Shown here: in pieces, positions 1-9,206 of the stretch
Layout of the letters: each line of letters opens with the position of its first letter
How positions within the stretch are numbered: the first letter of the stretch is position 1
NCBI RefSeq assembly: GCF_002092855.1
Contig: NZ_LVLC01000001.1
Location: 765,938 to 829,937, forward strand
Origin: Campylobacter concisus
Lineage (GTDB): Bacteria > Campylobacterota > Campylobacteria > Campylobacterales > Campylobacteraceae
Direction: 5' to 3'
Length of the DNA stretch: 64,000 bases
Program-made: the position numbers and the translations under genes
Notes under the pieces: model-generated
What the model was told of the DNA's origin: nothing
Seen by the model: the letters and a program-made list of their open reading frames with translations, nothing else
Databases searched by the model: none

Positions 1-897
1 TTTTTTAGTGAGCTTAAATTTAGTGAGCAAAAGCAAAATCAATTTTTCTGTAATAGCGGTGCAAAGAGCGTCTTGAGCGTACTTTTAAAAAGGCAAAATA
101 CAGAAATTTTTTACAATAAAGAGGTTCTTGGTGCTAAAAAAGTAGATGAAATTTTTGAAATTTTGACAAAAGATGAGAAATTTAGAGCTAGAAATTTAGT
201 CATCGCAAGCGGAGGACTAAGCTACAAAGCCCTTGGCGCGAGTGATATTGGCTATAAAATAGCAAATGATTTTGGCATTGAAACCTCAGCTCTTGCGCCT
301 GCACTTGTTGGATTTAGCGTGCAAAAAGATGAGTTTTGGTTTAAAGAACTTAGTGGTGTTAGCCTAAACGCCGAAGTGGAGATAAATAGCAAAAATGAAA
401 GCCATAAATTTAGTGGAGACTTACTTTTTACACATAGAGGCATAAGCGGACCAGCGATACTAAACGCCTCGTTATTTTGGCAAAAAGGTCGAATTTGTAT
501 AAATTTTTTACCCAAATTTAATGAGAAAAATTTAATAAATGGCAAAAAGCAGCTTAGTTCGGTTTTGCCCTTGCCAAAGAGATTTGTGCTAGAATTCTTA
601 AGAAATTTTGGCTTAAAAGACAGAGCCTTTTATGAATTTAACGACAATGATAGACAAATAATAAAAAGGCTTTTTGCTTATGAATTTGCCCCAGCTGGGA
701 CATTTGGCTTTGAAAGAGCGGAAGTTACAAAAGGTGGCGTAAAGAGTGAATTTTTAGATGAAAATTTACAAGCTTATAACGTTAAGGGACTTTATTTTGT
801 TGGTGAAGTCTTGGACATCACTGGCATGCTTGGCGGATATAACTTACATTTTGCATTTGCAAGCGCTCTAAAGGTGGCTAGGGTCTTAAATCTATGA
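1..897 (+). CDS. YhiN/HI0933-type FAD-dependent oxidoreductase, 5' end outside the window
   Basis: The reading frame is open from the first base, so the true start and the N-terminal FAD-binding GxGxxG lie upstream; a TTG at 73 is internal. The visible 298 residues carry family landmarks: IASGGLSYKALGASDIGYKIA (a GG..S...GA..G.GY motif), a GISGPAIL stretch, AEVTKGGV, and the C-terminal FAD-contacting GEVLDITGMLGGYNL. This is the HI0933/YhiN flavoprotein family (often labelled aminoacetone oxidase family), probably cytoplasmic; the physiological substrate is not established. It converges on the next gene, with about 210 non-coding bases between them. Confidence 0.85.
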   Translation, partial: FFSELKFSEQKQNQFFCNSGAKSVLSVLLKRQNTEIFYNKEVLGAKKVDEIFEILTKDEKFRARNLVIASGGLSYKALGASDIGYKIANDFGIETSALAPALVGFSVQKDEFWFKELSGVSLNAEVEINSKNESHKFSGDLLFTHRGISGPAILNASLFWQKGRICINFLPKFNEKNLINGKKQLSSVLPLPKRFVLEFLRNFGLKDRAFYEFNDNDRQIIKRLFAYEFAPAGTFGFERAEVTKGGVKSEFLDENLQAYNVKGLYFVGEVLDITGMLGGYNLHFAFASALKVARVLNL

Positions 898-901
898 TCT
901 C

Positions 902-923
902 CTAGAAGTTAGCTAACTTTTAG
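902..923 (+). terminator. weak hairpin after the flavoprotein gene
   Basis: An inverted repeat starts five bases after the stop at 897: CTAGAAGTT / AACTTTTAG around AGCT, with one G-T pair. The T tract after it is interrupted (TAGACAGATTTTC), so it is a poor intrinsic terminator. The rest of the convergent gap to 1108 is AT-rich and shows no coding pattern. Confidence 0.35.
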
Positions 924-1108
924 ACAGATTTTCATATTTTAAATAAGATAAATTTACTATGAAAGCAAGTTTTTTAAGCAATTTATTTAGAGTAATTTAG
1001 ATATTTAAAATATTTTAAAAAGATTTTGGAGTAAATTTTATAGCTAAGCAAGCTAAACGTTATGTTGAATTTAATTTAAAATATAAGCAGTTTAGGAATA
1101 TTAGATTA

Positions 1109-1747
1109 TTAAACCTCTTTTATAAAGCTAACGGCTTCAAATGGGTTTGAGAAAATATGTTTACTAAATTTCTCCAAATCACTCTTTTGACCATATCCAC
1201 AAGTTAGACCTACGCCTGTAACAAAAGCGGCTTGTGCAGCCATTAGATCCATAATGGTGTCACCTACCATAAATGCATTATTTTTATCTTTATTAAGTCT
1301 AGTTAAAGCCAAATTTATTGGCTCTGGATTTGGTTTTGGATTAGCAACATCGTCTCTTCCAATAACAGTTTTTATATATTTCATAACTCCTAAATGCTCA
1401 AGCAAGATAATAGAAAATTTTGAAGTTTTAGTAGTAACTATACCTACATCAGCAAAGCTACTTGCCTCCTTCAATGCTTCATTTGCATAATCTAAGAGTA
1501 CTGTCTCATCAAGATAAATTTTTTCGTAACAAGCTTTATATTCTTTTATATAGCTATCAATTAAATTTTTGCTTGCACCAAGTCTTTCAAACATTATTTC
1601 AAGCGGATGACCAACCAAAGACTTTAATGCATTATGGTCTGGCTCTTTTTTGCCATGAGATAAAAAAGCTCTATCAAATCCTTTTAAAATAGCAGAAGTA
1701 GAATCAATAAGCGTACCGTCCAAATCAAAAAGTATGGTTTTGTTCAT
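1109..1747 (-). CDS. HAD-family hydrolase, phosphoglycolate-phosphatase-like
   Basis: A 212-residue cytoplasmic phosphatase of the haloacid dehalogenase superfamily. Motif I is FDLDGTLID with nucleophile Asp8 and acid/base Asp10; the motif III lysine is in ANPKPNPEP; motif IV is VGDTIMD. An alpha-helical cap lies between motifs I and II, as in the Gph/PGP subfamily; the substrate cannot be told from sequence. The frame is open further upstream, but that would code through the cadF terminator; I chose the second of two adjacent ATGs (1747) because GGAG sits six bases before it. In C. jejuni the homologous gene also follows cadF (from memory). Confidence 0.85.
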   Translation of the reverse strand: MNKTILFDLDGTLIDSTSAILKGFDRAFLSHGKKEPDHNALKSLVGHPLEIMFERLGASKNLIDSYIKEYKACYEKIYLDETVLLDYANEALKEASSFADVGIVTTKTSKFSIILLEHLGVMKYIKTVIGRDDVANPKPNPEPINLALTRLNKDKNNAFMVGDTIMDLMAAQAAFVTGVGLTCGYGQKSDLEKFSKHIFSNPFEAVSFIKEV

Positions 1748-1765
1748 CATTTTCTCCGTAGAAAT

Positions 1766-1793
1766 AAAAAAGGGCCTAGCCGAAGCTAAGCCC
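1766..1793 (-). terminator. Rho-independent terminator of cadF
   Basis: Read on the minus strand: stem GGGCTTAGC / GCTAGGCCC with a TTCG tetraloop, then six T residues. It begins about 30 bases after the cadF stop (1823) and ends just before the ribosome-binding site of the HAD gene, so that gene probably relies on readthrough or on a promoter inside this short interval. Confidence 0.9.
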
Positions 1794-1822
1794 CTAAAAG
1801 AAGTAACCTTAAACAATTAAGA

Positions 1823-2839
1823 TTATTTATTGAAAGTAGCTTCAACGCGTCTATTTTGAGCGCGACCTTCTTTAGTTTTATTTGTAGCAATTGGTTTAAG
1901 CTCACCGTAGCCAACTGTTGAAATTTTATCCTCGCTTACGCCATAGCCAGCAAGAACATCAGCTACTGCCTTTGCTCTTTTTTCAGATAGTTTTTGGTTA
2001 TAAGCTTCTGCGCCTACACTATCAGTGTGACCAGCAAGTACAACTTTATAATCTGGGTGTTCGCCCATAAAGTCAGCTACTTTTTTGATCTCAGCTGCAT
2101 ATTTTGGTCCGACTTTATAGCTATCAAATGCAAAGTTAACATCTAGGTCTCTAAGAACGATAACTTTCTCGCATCCTCTTTCGTCAACAACCACGCCAGC
2201 TGGAGTGTTAGGGCATTGATCTATATCATTTGGCACGCCATCATTATCATCATCAAGAACTGGAGTTGCTGCTGGAGTTGCTGCTGCAACTGGAGCTGCT
2301 GCCACAACTGGAGCTGCTTTTGAGTCAAGACCGATACCAAAGCCTAGTGAATAGAATAGGTTATGATCAGCGTGCTCAAATTTGATAGCGTCTCTTGCTT
2401 CTGCTTTAAGAGCAAATCTATCAGTTACTTGATATCTTAAACCAAAACCATATTGGCCAAAACCGCCATCTTCATTTTTAACAAAAATAGCTGGAACATC
2501 TTCATATCCAGCACCAACTAAGCCATATAGACTAACTTGTCCAAAATCAACTATATCTTTTACAAGATTTGCATGATATCTAAGAACTCTTCCTTCTCTT
2601 GTTAAGCTACCTGTTTTTTCTTTTGCTTTTTGAGTGTAATCAACACCAAGCTCTACTTGATCAAAGAAAAAATCTTCAAGATTTCTAGCAGCTCTAACAC
2701 CAACGAAGTTGTGGTCTTTTACACGTAAATTTCCCTCTGGGTGAACGCCACCAATAGTTGGAGTAACTTCATAATTATATGCTGCGTTAGACGCAAAAAC
2801 CGCTGTTGCGGCAACCATAGCTAAAGCAATCTTTTTCAT
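1823..2839 (-). CDS. cadF: CadF-like OmpA-family outer-membrane protein
   Basis: A 338-residue outer-membrane protein. It has an N-terminal signal peptide (about residues 1-19, cleavage after SNA), an eight-strand OmpA-type beta-barrel to about residue 175, an Ala/Pro linker (AAPVVAAAPVAAATPAATP), a thrombospondin-3-like Asp-rich calcium-type repeat (DDDNDGVPNDIDQCPNTPAG, with a second Cys soon after), and a C-terminal OmpA/Pal peptidoglycan-binding domain (AGHTDSVG, then LSEKRAKAV and a terminal NRRVEATF). In C. jejuni, CadF binds fibronectin; the same adhesin role here is inferred. It has its own 5' region of about 150 bases and ends at a strong terminator, so it is probably monocistronic. 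Confidence 0.92.
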   Translation of the reverse strand: MKKIALAMVAATAVFASNAAYNYEVTPTIGGVHPEGNLRVKDHNFVGVRAARNLEDFFFDQVELGVDYTQKAKEKTGSLTREGRVLRYHANLVKDIVDFGQVSLYGLVGAGYEDVPAIFVKNEDGGFGQYGFGLRYQVTDRFALKAEARDAIKFEHADHNLFYSLGFGIGLDSKAAPVVAAAPVAAATPAATPVLDDDNDGVPNDIDQCPNTPAGVVVDERGCEKVIVLRDLDVNFAFDSYKVGPKYAAEIKKVADFMGEHPDYKVVLAGHTDSVGAEAYNQKLSEKRAKAVADVLAGYGVSEDKISTVGYGELKPIATNKTKEGRAQNRRVEATFNK

Positions 2840-2954
2840 ATTTAGAATTCCTTTCTTAGGATTTATTTTAAAGTGGTTACATTTTAACTGAATAAAATTT
2901 AACCGACTCTAAATCATAATTTAATTAACAATGTAAATTTGAAATTTACACAAC

Positions 2955-2987
2955 TTAAATTTTGCAAATGCAAAAGCACTTGCAAAA
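2955..2987 (-). terminator. Hairpin terminator after rpsI
   Basis: On the minus strand TTTTGCAAGTGC / GCATTTGCAAAA pairs over 12 bp (one G-T) around a TTTT loop, five bases after the rpsI stop. The downstream tract is TTTAAGTT, short but T-biased. It separates rpsI from the cadF leader. Confidence 0.65.
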
Positions 2988-2992
2988 ATTCA

Positions 2993-3382
2993 TTAACGTT
3001 TAGAGAATTGTGGGCTTCTTCTAGCCTTTCTTCTACCAAATTTCTTACGTTCAACAACACGAGAATCTCTAGTTAGCAAGCCTTTTGGTTTAAGTGCTGC
3101 TCTAAAATCAGCATCCATATCAGCTAAAGCACGTGAAATACCGTGTCTTAAAGCCTCTGCTTGTGCTGAATAACCACCACCTAAAGTTGTAGCTACTACA
3201 TCTATTAAACTCTCTTGTTTAGTAACTAGAAGTGGCTGAATTACTTTAAGTTTTATAGCTTCATGTCCACCAAGCCAAGTATTAAGATCCATACCATTTA
3301 CTACGATTTTACCGCTTCCAGCTTTTATCCAAACCTTTGCTACGGCAGTTTTTCTTTTACCAGTTGCATAAACTTTTGCCAT
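2993..3382 (-). CDS. rpsI: 30S ribosomal protein S9
   Basis: A 129-residue S9 protein. It starts with the family hallmark [13 protein letters not shown] and ends in the basic tail [13 protein letters not shown], whose last residues reach the P-site tRNA in the 30S subunit. The internal [19 protein letters not shown] helix is typical. It follows rplM after two bases, the universal L13-S9 pair, and is presumably co-transcribed and stoichiometrically translated with it. Length and ends match the family; nothing unusual. Confidence 0.98.
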   Translation of the reverse strand: MAKVYATGKRKTAVAKVWIKAGSGKIVVNGMDLNTWLGGHEAIKLKVIQPLLVTKQESLIDVVATTLGGGYSAQAEALRHGISRALADMDADFRAALKPKGLLTRDSRVVERKKFGRRKARRSPQFSKR

Positions 3383-3384
3383 AA

Positions 3385-3813
3385 TTATTTTCCTTCTTTT
3401 TTAGCTATTTGTGCCGTATGAGGATGCTCACTGCCAGCATAAACTTTTAGTTTTTTTATCATCTCTCTTCCAAGTTTAGTTTTTGGAAGCATTCCACGAA
3501 CAGCTAATTTAAATAGTTTTTCTGGCTTATTTGCTATCAAATCGCCAAATTTTTCACTCTTTACGCTACCAAAGTATCCTGAGTGTCTGTGATAAAGTTT
3601 ATCTTCAGCTTTGTTATTACCAGTAAATTCTACTTTTGAAGCATTTATGATGATAACATAGTCGCCACAATCTACGTTTGGCGTGAAGCATGGTTTGTTT
3701 TTGCCACGAAGTATAGTTGCTACCTCAGTTAGCAATCTACCAAAACGTTTACCAGCTGCATCAACAACGATCCAGTCTCGTTTAACTTCGTTTGGCTTTG
3801 TTATTTTTGTCAT
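3385..3813 (-). CDS. rplM: 50S ribosomal protein L13
   Basis: A 142-residue L13 protein. Family features are the N-terminal [29 protein letters not shown], the central [16 protein letters not shown] and [26 protein letters not shown] near the C-terminus. It is the first gene of the L13-S9 transcription unit; AAGGTAAGAAA precedes the ATG as ribosome-binding site. L13 is an early-assembly protein of the large subunit. Confidence 0.98.
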   Translation of the reverse strand: MTKITKPNEVKRDWIVVDAAGKRFGRLLTEVATILRGKNKPCFTPNVDCGDYVIIINASKVEFTGNNKAEDKLYHRHSGYFGSVKSEKFGDLIANKPEKLFKLAVRGMLPKTKLGREMIKKLKVYAGSEHPHTAQIAKKEGK

Positions 3814-3848
3814 TTTCTTACCTTTGCCAAGTTAATTTTTGAGTTGTG

Positions 3849-3854
3849 ATTGTA
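3849..3854 (-). promoter_or_regulatory. Putative -10 element of the rplM-rpsI promoter
   Basis: TACAAT on the minus strand, giving a predicted start about seven bases downstream and a leader of roughly 30 bases before the rplM ATG. No clear -35 is seen, which is usual for Campylobacter sigma-70 promoters. Position and match are the only evidence. Confidence 0.4.
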
Positions 3855-3893
3855 TTTAAACAATGCTTTTATAAAGCTTAAATTAAGTAGCAT

Positions 3894-6713
3894 TTAAACT
3901 TCAATATATGAAATTTTTCCATCAATAGCGTAGAAGATGACGGCGATTATACTATGCTTTGGATAAAATTTACTTAATGCCTCTTTGTATTCTCCAACTT
4001 GTTTTTTATTTTCCTCAATATTTTTATCTGTCGTTTTATAGTCAATCACGCAAATTTTGCTCTCTCCAATACAAAATAAGTCCATCTGTTTTAGTTCGTT
4101 TTTTACTTTAAATGGCTGCTCTTTGTAAATTTCTTTATCTTTTATACACTTTAGAAATTTTGGCTCATTTATTAGCATTTTTGCCCGTTTAAAGGCATCT
4201 TCAAGTCTATCAGGTGAGAGAAATTTATAAAATTTATTTAGCATTAAACTCTTAGCTTTTAAAAGCAAATTTTCATCAAATTTCTCACTCATCTCAAGCA
4301 AATAGTGAAACGCTAAGCCAAAATAGATTGCCTCTAAATTTTTACCGCTCGTTTTTTGCTCTCTTGCTTCTAGATCTTGCCTTTCTATCTTTAAAATTTC
4401 AGGCATTTTTTCATCTTTTGTAGCCTCTTTTTGCTCGCTCTTGCTAGGCAAAATTTTGCCAAAGCTAAACTCCTTTAGATCAAGATAGTCGTTTACTTCG
4501 CTTTTATCACTTCTAGTATAAAACGAAAAAAAGCTAGGGCTATTTCCACTTGGAGCAGCTTGTTTAATGATGATAAGCGACTTTGTAGCTCTAGTAAAAG
4601 CAACGTAAATTTTATTGATATTTTCTTGCTTCTCAAGCTCTTTCATTTGCTCCAACACACCAGCATACTCAGGGTCAAAATTTTCTCTACCAGAAATTCT
4701 ACTTTTTACTATCCACTCGCCTTTTTCGCTATATTCGGTTATAAAGTTTGAGTCATCGCCTCTGCCTTTACTCATCATATCACAAACTATCACGTGAGCA
4801 AACTCGAGCCCTTTTGACTTATGAACAGTCATTATCTTTACGCCGTCAGCATTTTTAGGACTGATTTTAGAACTAAAATTTTCAAGATTAAAGATAAAAT
4901 CGCTTAAATTTTTGTAGCCACTGCTTAGCTCAAAAAGCCTTAGAATATCAACATCAGCCATATTTATATATAAATTTTTAGCTAGATAAAATAGGCTTTT
5001 TGTCGCACTATCTTCAGCTTTTATTTTTAGCCTTTTAGGATTTGTATTTACAAGTGCTTTTACATTTTTTTCATAAATTTCTTCACCAAAAAGACAAAAT
5101 TTCGCATACTCGATGATCGCTGCAACAAACGGTGTTCGCTTTAGCTCCAAGGTGCCTTCATTTACGCTTTTTATCCCCTCACTGCTAAGCACCTCTGAGA
5201 TGAGGCTGATATCGCTATTTTTCCAGCAAAGCACAGTTATCTCACTTGCATTTACGCCAGCTGCAAGTAGCTCTTTTACTTGTGAAAGTGCTGCACCCGC
5301 GATATCTTCATCGCTTAGCACGCGCAAGTAGCCGTAATCATCTTCCTTGGCCTCAAAATAAGGACACTCGCCACTTACTTTGTAGCTTAGCTCCTTATCT
5401 TTTTTAGCTGGCTCTTGTGGCTCAAAACTAAGTCCATATCTATGATAAATTTCTTCAAAAACAGCATTATTAAATTTCACCAAAGCCTTTAAACTGCGGT
5501 AGTTACTAGGCAAATTTTCTATATCTATCTGACTAAAATCATCTCCAAGCTTATCGAAAAGCTCTTTTTTACCGCCCCTAAATTTATAGATACTTTGCTT
5601 AGTATCTCCAACGTAAAAAAAGCTTCTAAGTCCGTTTTGTCCGTATCCTGAAACGATTTCAGTGATGAGCGGCAAGATGATCTCATATTGGATCACATTT
5701 GTATCTTGAAACTCATCTATCAAAAGGTGATTTATGCGGCCATCAAGCCTAAAATAAAGCACATCTTTATCAAAATTTTCAACCAAAAGCTTAAATACCA
5801 GCTTATTTATATCAGCAAAACTTAAAGCATTTATCTCTTTATTTAGCTCTAAATTTGAGTGTTTATAAACATTTAAGAGCTTACTAAAACCGCTAAGTCT
5901 GTATCTTTCAACCTCCAAAATATACTCTTTTGCTGCCTCTTTTAAATCGTTAAAGAGCCTATCAAGCTCACTTGTATAAATTTTGCTAAAAGTGCGGTAA
6001 TCTAGGCTCTCTCTTTCAAAGACCTTATTTTTAAAAAGCTCAAACAAATTTTGCTCACTAAATGTCTTTTTAGCCGTATCACTAGCACCATTTTGCAAGG
6101 CTATATGCTCATTTATCTCCTTTTGTGCTGCTCTTACCTTGCTATCATCTGGATAGCTTGCACCACTATCTTTTAGTTCACCGCCAAAGCTCTCATAAAA
6201 TTTAGCCAAAGTCTGTGAGAAACTCGCCTCTTTTTGGCTTGAGATGATCATCATGAGTGCAAGCTCACTAAGAAGCTTTTGATCTTTGCTTGCCTCTTTT
6301 ACAAATTTTTTCCACGCTAAATCTTGCAGACTATCTTGCACACTGTAATCAGGACTAAGCCCTAAATTTTGACTAAATTTCTTTAGGATTCCAGAGAAAA
6401 ATGCATCAAATGTATAAATTTTTAACTCACTTTGCAAAAACATATCAAGCTTCTCATCGCGTCTTTTTATGACCTCATCTTGGCTCAAACTAAGCTCTTT
6501 GCAAAGCTTATCAAGCTCGTCTTTTTTGTTTTGCAAGTCCAAAAAAGTTGTGATTATGCGCTCTTTCATCTCATTGGCCGCTTTTTTGGTAAAGGTTAGA
6601 GCGATGATCTCGTTTATATTTTCGCCTTTAAGCACCAAAGCGATATAACGAACGCTTAAAGCGAATGTTTTCCCACTTCCAGCACTTGCTTTTAGGGCTA
6701 AAAAATCTTTCAT
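3894..6713 (-). CDS. addA: AddA/RecB-like helicase-nuclease subunit
   Basis: A 939-residue UvrD/Rep-family helicase with a C-terminal nuclease domain. Walker A is KASAGSGKT at residues 8-16; motif Ia is TFTKKAANEMKERI; Walker B is LLIDEFQDTN; the Q-motif region VGDTKQSIYKFRGG and motif IV/VI segments (MTVHKSKGLEF, YVAFTRATKSL) follow. The C-terminal RecB-nuclease motif VIDYKTTD (Asp891, Lys893) is intact, so cleavage activity is expected. The length fits the short epsilonproteobacterial AddA rather than the ~1,230-residue Bacillus form. It overlaps addB by four bases (ATGA), so translation is coupled. Role: double-strand-break end resection before RecA loading. Confidence 0.9.
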   Translation of the reverse strand: MKDFLALKASAGSGKTFALSVRYIALVLKGENINEIIALTFTKKAANEMKERIITTFLDLQNKKDELDKLCKELSLSQDEVIKRRDEKLDMFLQSELKIYTFDAFFSGILKKFSQNLGLSPDYSVQDSLQDLAWKKFVKEASKDQKLLSELALMMIISSQKEASFSQTLAKFYESFGGELKDSGASYPDDSKVRAAQKEINEHIALQNGASDTAKKTFSEQNLFELFKNKVFERESLDYRTFSKIYTSELDRLFNDLKEAAKEYILEVERYRLSGFSKLLNVYKHSNLELNKEINALSFADINKLVFKLLVENFDKDVLYFRLDGRINHLLIDEFQDTNVIQYEIILPLITEIVSGYGQNGLRSFFYVGDTKQSIYKFRGGKKELFDKLGDDFSQIDIENLPSNYRSLKALVKFNNAVFEEIYHRYGLSFEPQEPAKKDKELSYKVSGECPYFEAKEDDYGYLRVLSDEDIAGAALSQVKELLAAGVNASEITVLCWKNSDISLISEVLSSEGIKSVNEGTLELKRTPFVAAIIEYAKFCLFGEEIYEKNVKALVNTNPKRLKIKAEDSATKSLFYLAKNLYINMADVDILRLFELSSGYKNLSDFIFNLENFSSKISPKNADGVKIMTVHKSKGLEFAHVIVCDMMSKGRGDDSNFITEYSEKGEWIVKSRISGRENFDPEYAGVLEQMKELEKQENINKIYVAFTRATKSLIIIKQAAPSGNSPSFFSFYTRSDKSEVNDYLDLKEFSFGKILPSKSEQKEATKDEKMPEILKIERQDLEAREQKTSGKNLEAIYFGLAFHYLLEMSEKFDENLLLKAKSLMLNKFYKFLSPDRLEDAFKRAKMLINEPKFLKCIKDKEIYKEQPFKVKNELKQMDLFCIGESKICVIDYKTTDKNIEENKKQVGEYKEALSKFYPKHSIIAVIFYAIDGKISYIEV

Positions 6714-9055
6714 AACTCTCTCCTACAAAGTATGGCATACTCGCAAAATTTACAAGCTCCGCTCTTTCTTTCAAAATTTATCTTAGTGTTATTTATGCTC
6801 TTTAGATTTTCTATCTCGGCCTTTAGATCATCCACGCCTTTTTTTGAGCTAATAAGCACTGGTTCATTCTTTAGGGCAAAATAAGCACTTTTTACCTCGC
6901 TGCCATAAAGTGCTTCATAAAATGCAAGCTGAAGCGAGTTCGCATTTGCCTCACCAGTTTTATAATCAAGTATAAAAGGCTCACCATCAGGGCTAACATC
7001 GATCCTATCGATAATGCCTTTTATCTTTACATCACAAAAATCACTCTCTATGTCTTTTTCACACTCAAGCACTCTAAAGCCAGCACTTAAACGTTCATTT
7101 TCAAACTCTGCGTATTCTTTAAATTTCTGCGACCAAATCTCAAGCTCAAGCGAAGAAAAATCTTGCTTTGCAAGTATTTCTTTAAAAATAGCCAAATCAA
7201 ATATATTTTTTTGTCCATAAAAATCACTTGTATAGTATTCATAAAGCGCCTTATGCACGCTATTTCCTTGCTTAGATCCTGGCTCAGTTGCTATGCCTTT
7301 TGCTCCTTTTATACCAGCTATCTTTGCGTAATAATACTTTCTTGGGCAGGTTAGAAATAAATTTAGTGTAGAAAATGATAGCGGTTTAGTGAAAAAATCA
7401 TGCTCCAAAATGATCTCATCATCGCTTAAATTTAGGCTTGTACTTCCTTTTAAAAATAATTTTAAATAAGCCTCGTCACTAAATTTCTCATCTTTTATTA
7501 TTTTGAAATTTTTTAAAAATCTTGAAGGAATACTCTCTTCGTTTAAAACACAGCTTATGGCGACCTTTTTAGCATTGTTTATAAGACTTTCATAGTAAAA
7601 TCTCTGCAAATTTTCACGCTCAAGGTAGCTTATAAGCCCTGCTTTTTGCCTCACTTTTGAGTTTAAAAACATCTCATTTGTGCTTCTTGCTGGGATGAAG
7701 TTATCATTAAAATCAACTATGATTACGCCATCAAATTTCATTCCACGGCTCTCTAGCATGCCCATGACACTGATCTTTCCACCACCCACATCATCGATGC
7801 TAAGGCGTGAGATATTTAGCAAAAAAATTTCACTTAACTGCTTTAAGCTAAAGCTAAAATACCTACATAAATTCTCAATCCTAAAAAGCTCAAGCGCGAG
7901 CTTCTCTTCGCATCTTGGCTCATTTTCAAGCATTAAAAGCTCATCTATTAGCTCTTTAAATTTAGCAAAGTCACAAAGATCAAAGTAGCTTGATTTAAAT
8001 TTATTAAAAAGCTCTTCGCTTACGCCAAGTGTGTTCAAGATAAAGCCAAGCTCCTCGTAGCTCTCACACTTGCTTTGATCAAAAACCGGCCTTGCCTCTT
8101 CGTTTATCGCTCTTATAAGGTAAAAAAGCGTCTCATAAAATTTTGTATTTTTAAAACTCTCGCCCATAGCGTAGTTAAAAATTTTATCTCTATCATGTAG
8201 CCTTAAAATTTCACTAAAGCTCTCATCTGGCAATATGACAGCGATGTTTTCAGGCTTTATGCCCTCACGCACAAACTCGCTCACCTTTGCCATAGCGTAG
8301 GCACATTGCAGGCTTCTAGTGGCAAATCGCTTCTCTAAGACTGGCTCAAATTTTTTGATATTTTCTAAGCAAATTAGCTCATTTGTCTTTAAATTTAGCT
8401 CATATTTTTTGTAATTTTCAATCTCGCTAATAGCTGAAATTTGCTTTATTTTATTGATTAGCTTTGTGTTGAAAACGCTAGTTTGAAAGATAATTTTTAG
8501 CGTAGTTAGCTTTGAGATTTTCTCTAAAATTTCCCACTCAAACTCACTTAAAATTCCATCTATGTGCAGTGAAATTTCACTAAAGCTTCTGATATAGCCT
8601 TCATTAATGGAGTAAATTTTTGGCAAGGTTATATCATCGTAGAGATTTTCTCTATCAAGCAAGTCCTCATACTCTTTTAAAACCGCTTCAAGTATGTCTA
8701 AATGCTCCTCAAAGTTAGCGTAAATATCGTTAAATTTGATCTCGGCGATACTCTTTTTGCTAATAGCTAGCTCTTTAAAAAACGAAAAAAGATAGTCATT
8801 GTTTTTCAAAAACTCAAAAAACTCAGCTGGAATTTTAAGAACTGAGTTTGCCTTTTTGACACTGGCACAGGCTCTATTCATAAGCACTAAAGCATAGGTG
8901 CTATCAATCTCAAACCTACCATCTACATAAACTACCTTTTTATAAAACTCAGCAATACTTAGGCTTTTTGGGATTAGTTCATCATTAAAACTTGCATTAA
9001 ATTCACGAATCTTACGCGAGTTCGTAAATACAAAAAGTTGGTTTAGGTTATGCAT
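6710..9055 (-). CDS. addB: AddB-like subunit, PD-(D/E)XK nuclease with Fe-S cysteines
   Basis: A 781-residue partner of AddA. The C-terminal part is a PD-(D/E)XK nuclease: IDRIDVSPDGEPFILDYKTGEAN carries the catalytic Asp and DYK. Four cysteines expected to hold a 4Fe-4S staple are present: one in LTCPRKYYYAK and C768, C771, C777 in ACKFCEYAILC. The N-terminal region is helicase-like but shows no GxGKT Walker A, so it is probably a Chi-reading/structural scaffold and not a motor. The gene is first in the addB-addA unit; a 150-base divergent region separates it from the flavin-reductase gene. Confidence 0.85.
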   Translation of the reverse strand: MHNLNQLFVFTNSRKIREFNASFNDELIPKSLSIAEFYKKVVYVDGRFEIDSTYALVLMNRACASVKKANSVLKIPAEFFEFLKNNDYLFSFFKELAISKKSIAEIKFNDIYANFEEHLDILEAVLKEYEDLLDRENLYDDITLPKIYSINEGYIRSFSEISLHIDGILSEFEWEILEKISKLTTLKIIFQTSVFNTKLINKIKQISAISEIENYKKYELNLKTNELICLENIKKFEPVLEKRFATRSLQCAYAMAKVSEFVREGIKPENIAVILPDESFSEILRLHDRDKIFNYAMGESFKNTKFYETLFYLIRAINEEARPVFDQSKCESYEELGFILNTLGVSEELFNKFKSSYFDLCDFAKFKELIDELLMLENEPRCEEKLALELFRIENLCRYFSFSLKQLSEIFLLNISRLSIDDVGGGKISVMGMLESRGMKFDGVIIVDFNDNFIPARSTNEMFLNSKVRQKAGLISYLERENLQRFYYESLINNAKKVAISCVLNEESIPSRFLKNFKIIKDEKFSDEAYLKLFLKGSTSLNLSDDEIILEHDFFTKPLSFSTLNLFLTCPRKYYYAKIAGIKGAKGIATEPGSKQGNSVHKALYEYYTSDFYGQKNIFDLAIFKEILAKQDFSSLELEIWSQKFKEYAEFENERLSAGFRVLECEKDIESDFCDVKIKGIIDRIDVSPDGEPFILDYKTGEANANSLQLAFYEALYGSEVKSAYFALKNEPVLISSKKGVDDLKAEIENLKSINNTKINFERKSGACKFCEYAILCRREL

Positions 9056-9181
9056 TTTTCTCTCTTAAATTTTTAAGCAATGATAGCTAATTGCTTATAA
9101 AAGAGCGCTTTTTACGCTTAGGTAAAGCTTTAAATTTTTATCTAAATACATTAAAATTTTAAGCCTTAAAGAGCCAAAAGC

Positions 9182-9187
9182 TACAAT
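9182..9187 (+). promoter_or_regulatory. Putative -10 element of the flavin-reductase promoter
   Basis: TACAAT ends 19 bases before the ATG at 9207. A start about seven bases later leaves a leader of about a dozen bases that contains the AAAGGAG ribosome-binding site. It lies in the divergent region shared with addB. Confidence 0.35.
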
Positions 9188-9206
9188 CACAAAAAAAGGA
9201 GCAAAA

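Noticed and set aside
1748..1816. Upstream extension of the HAD protein by 22 codons
   Set aside because: It would be encoded by the terminator stem and loop; the family start MNKTILFDLDGTL has a ribosome-binding site of its own.
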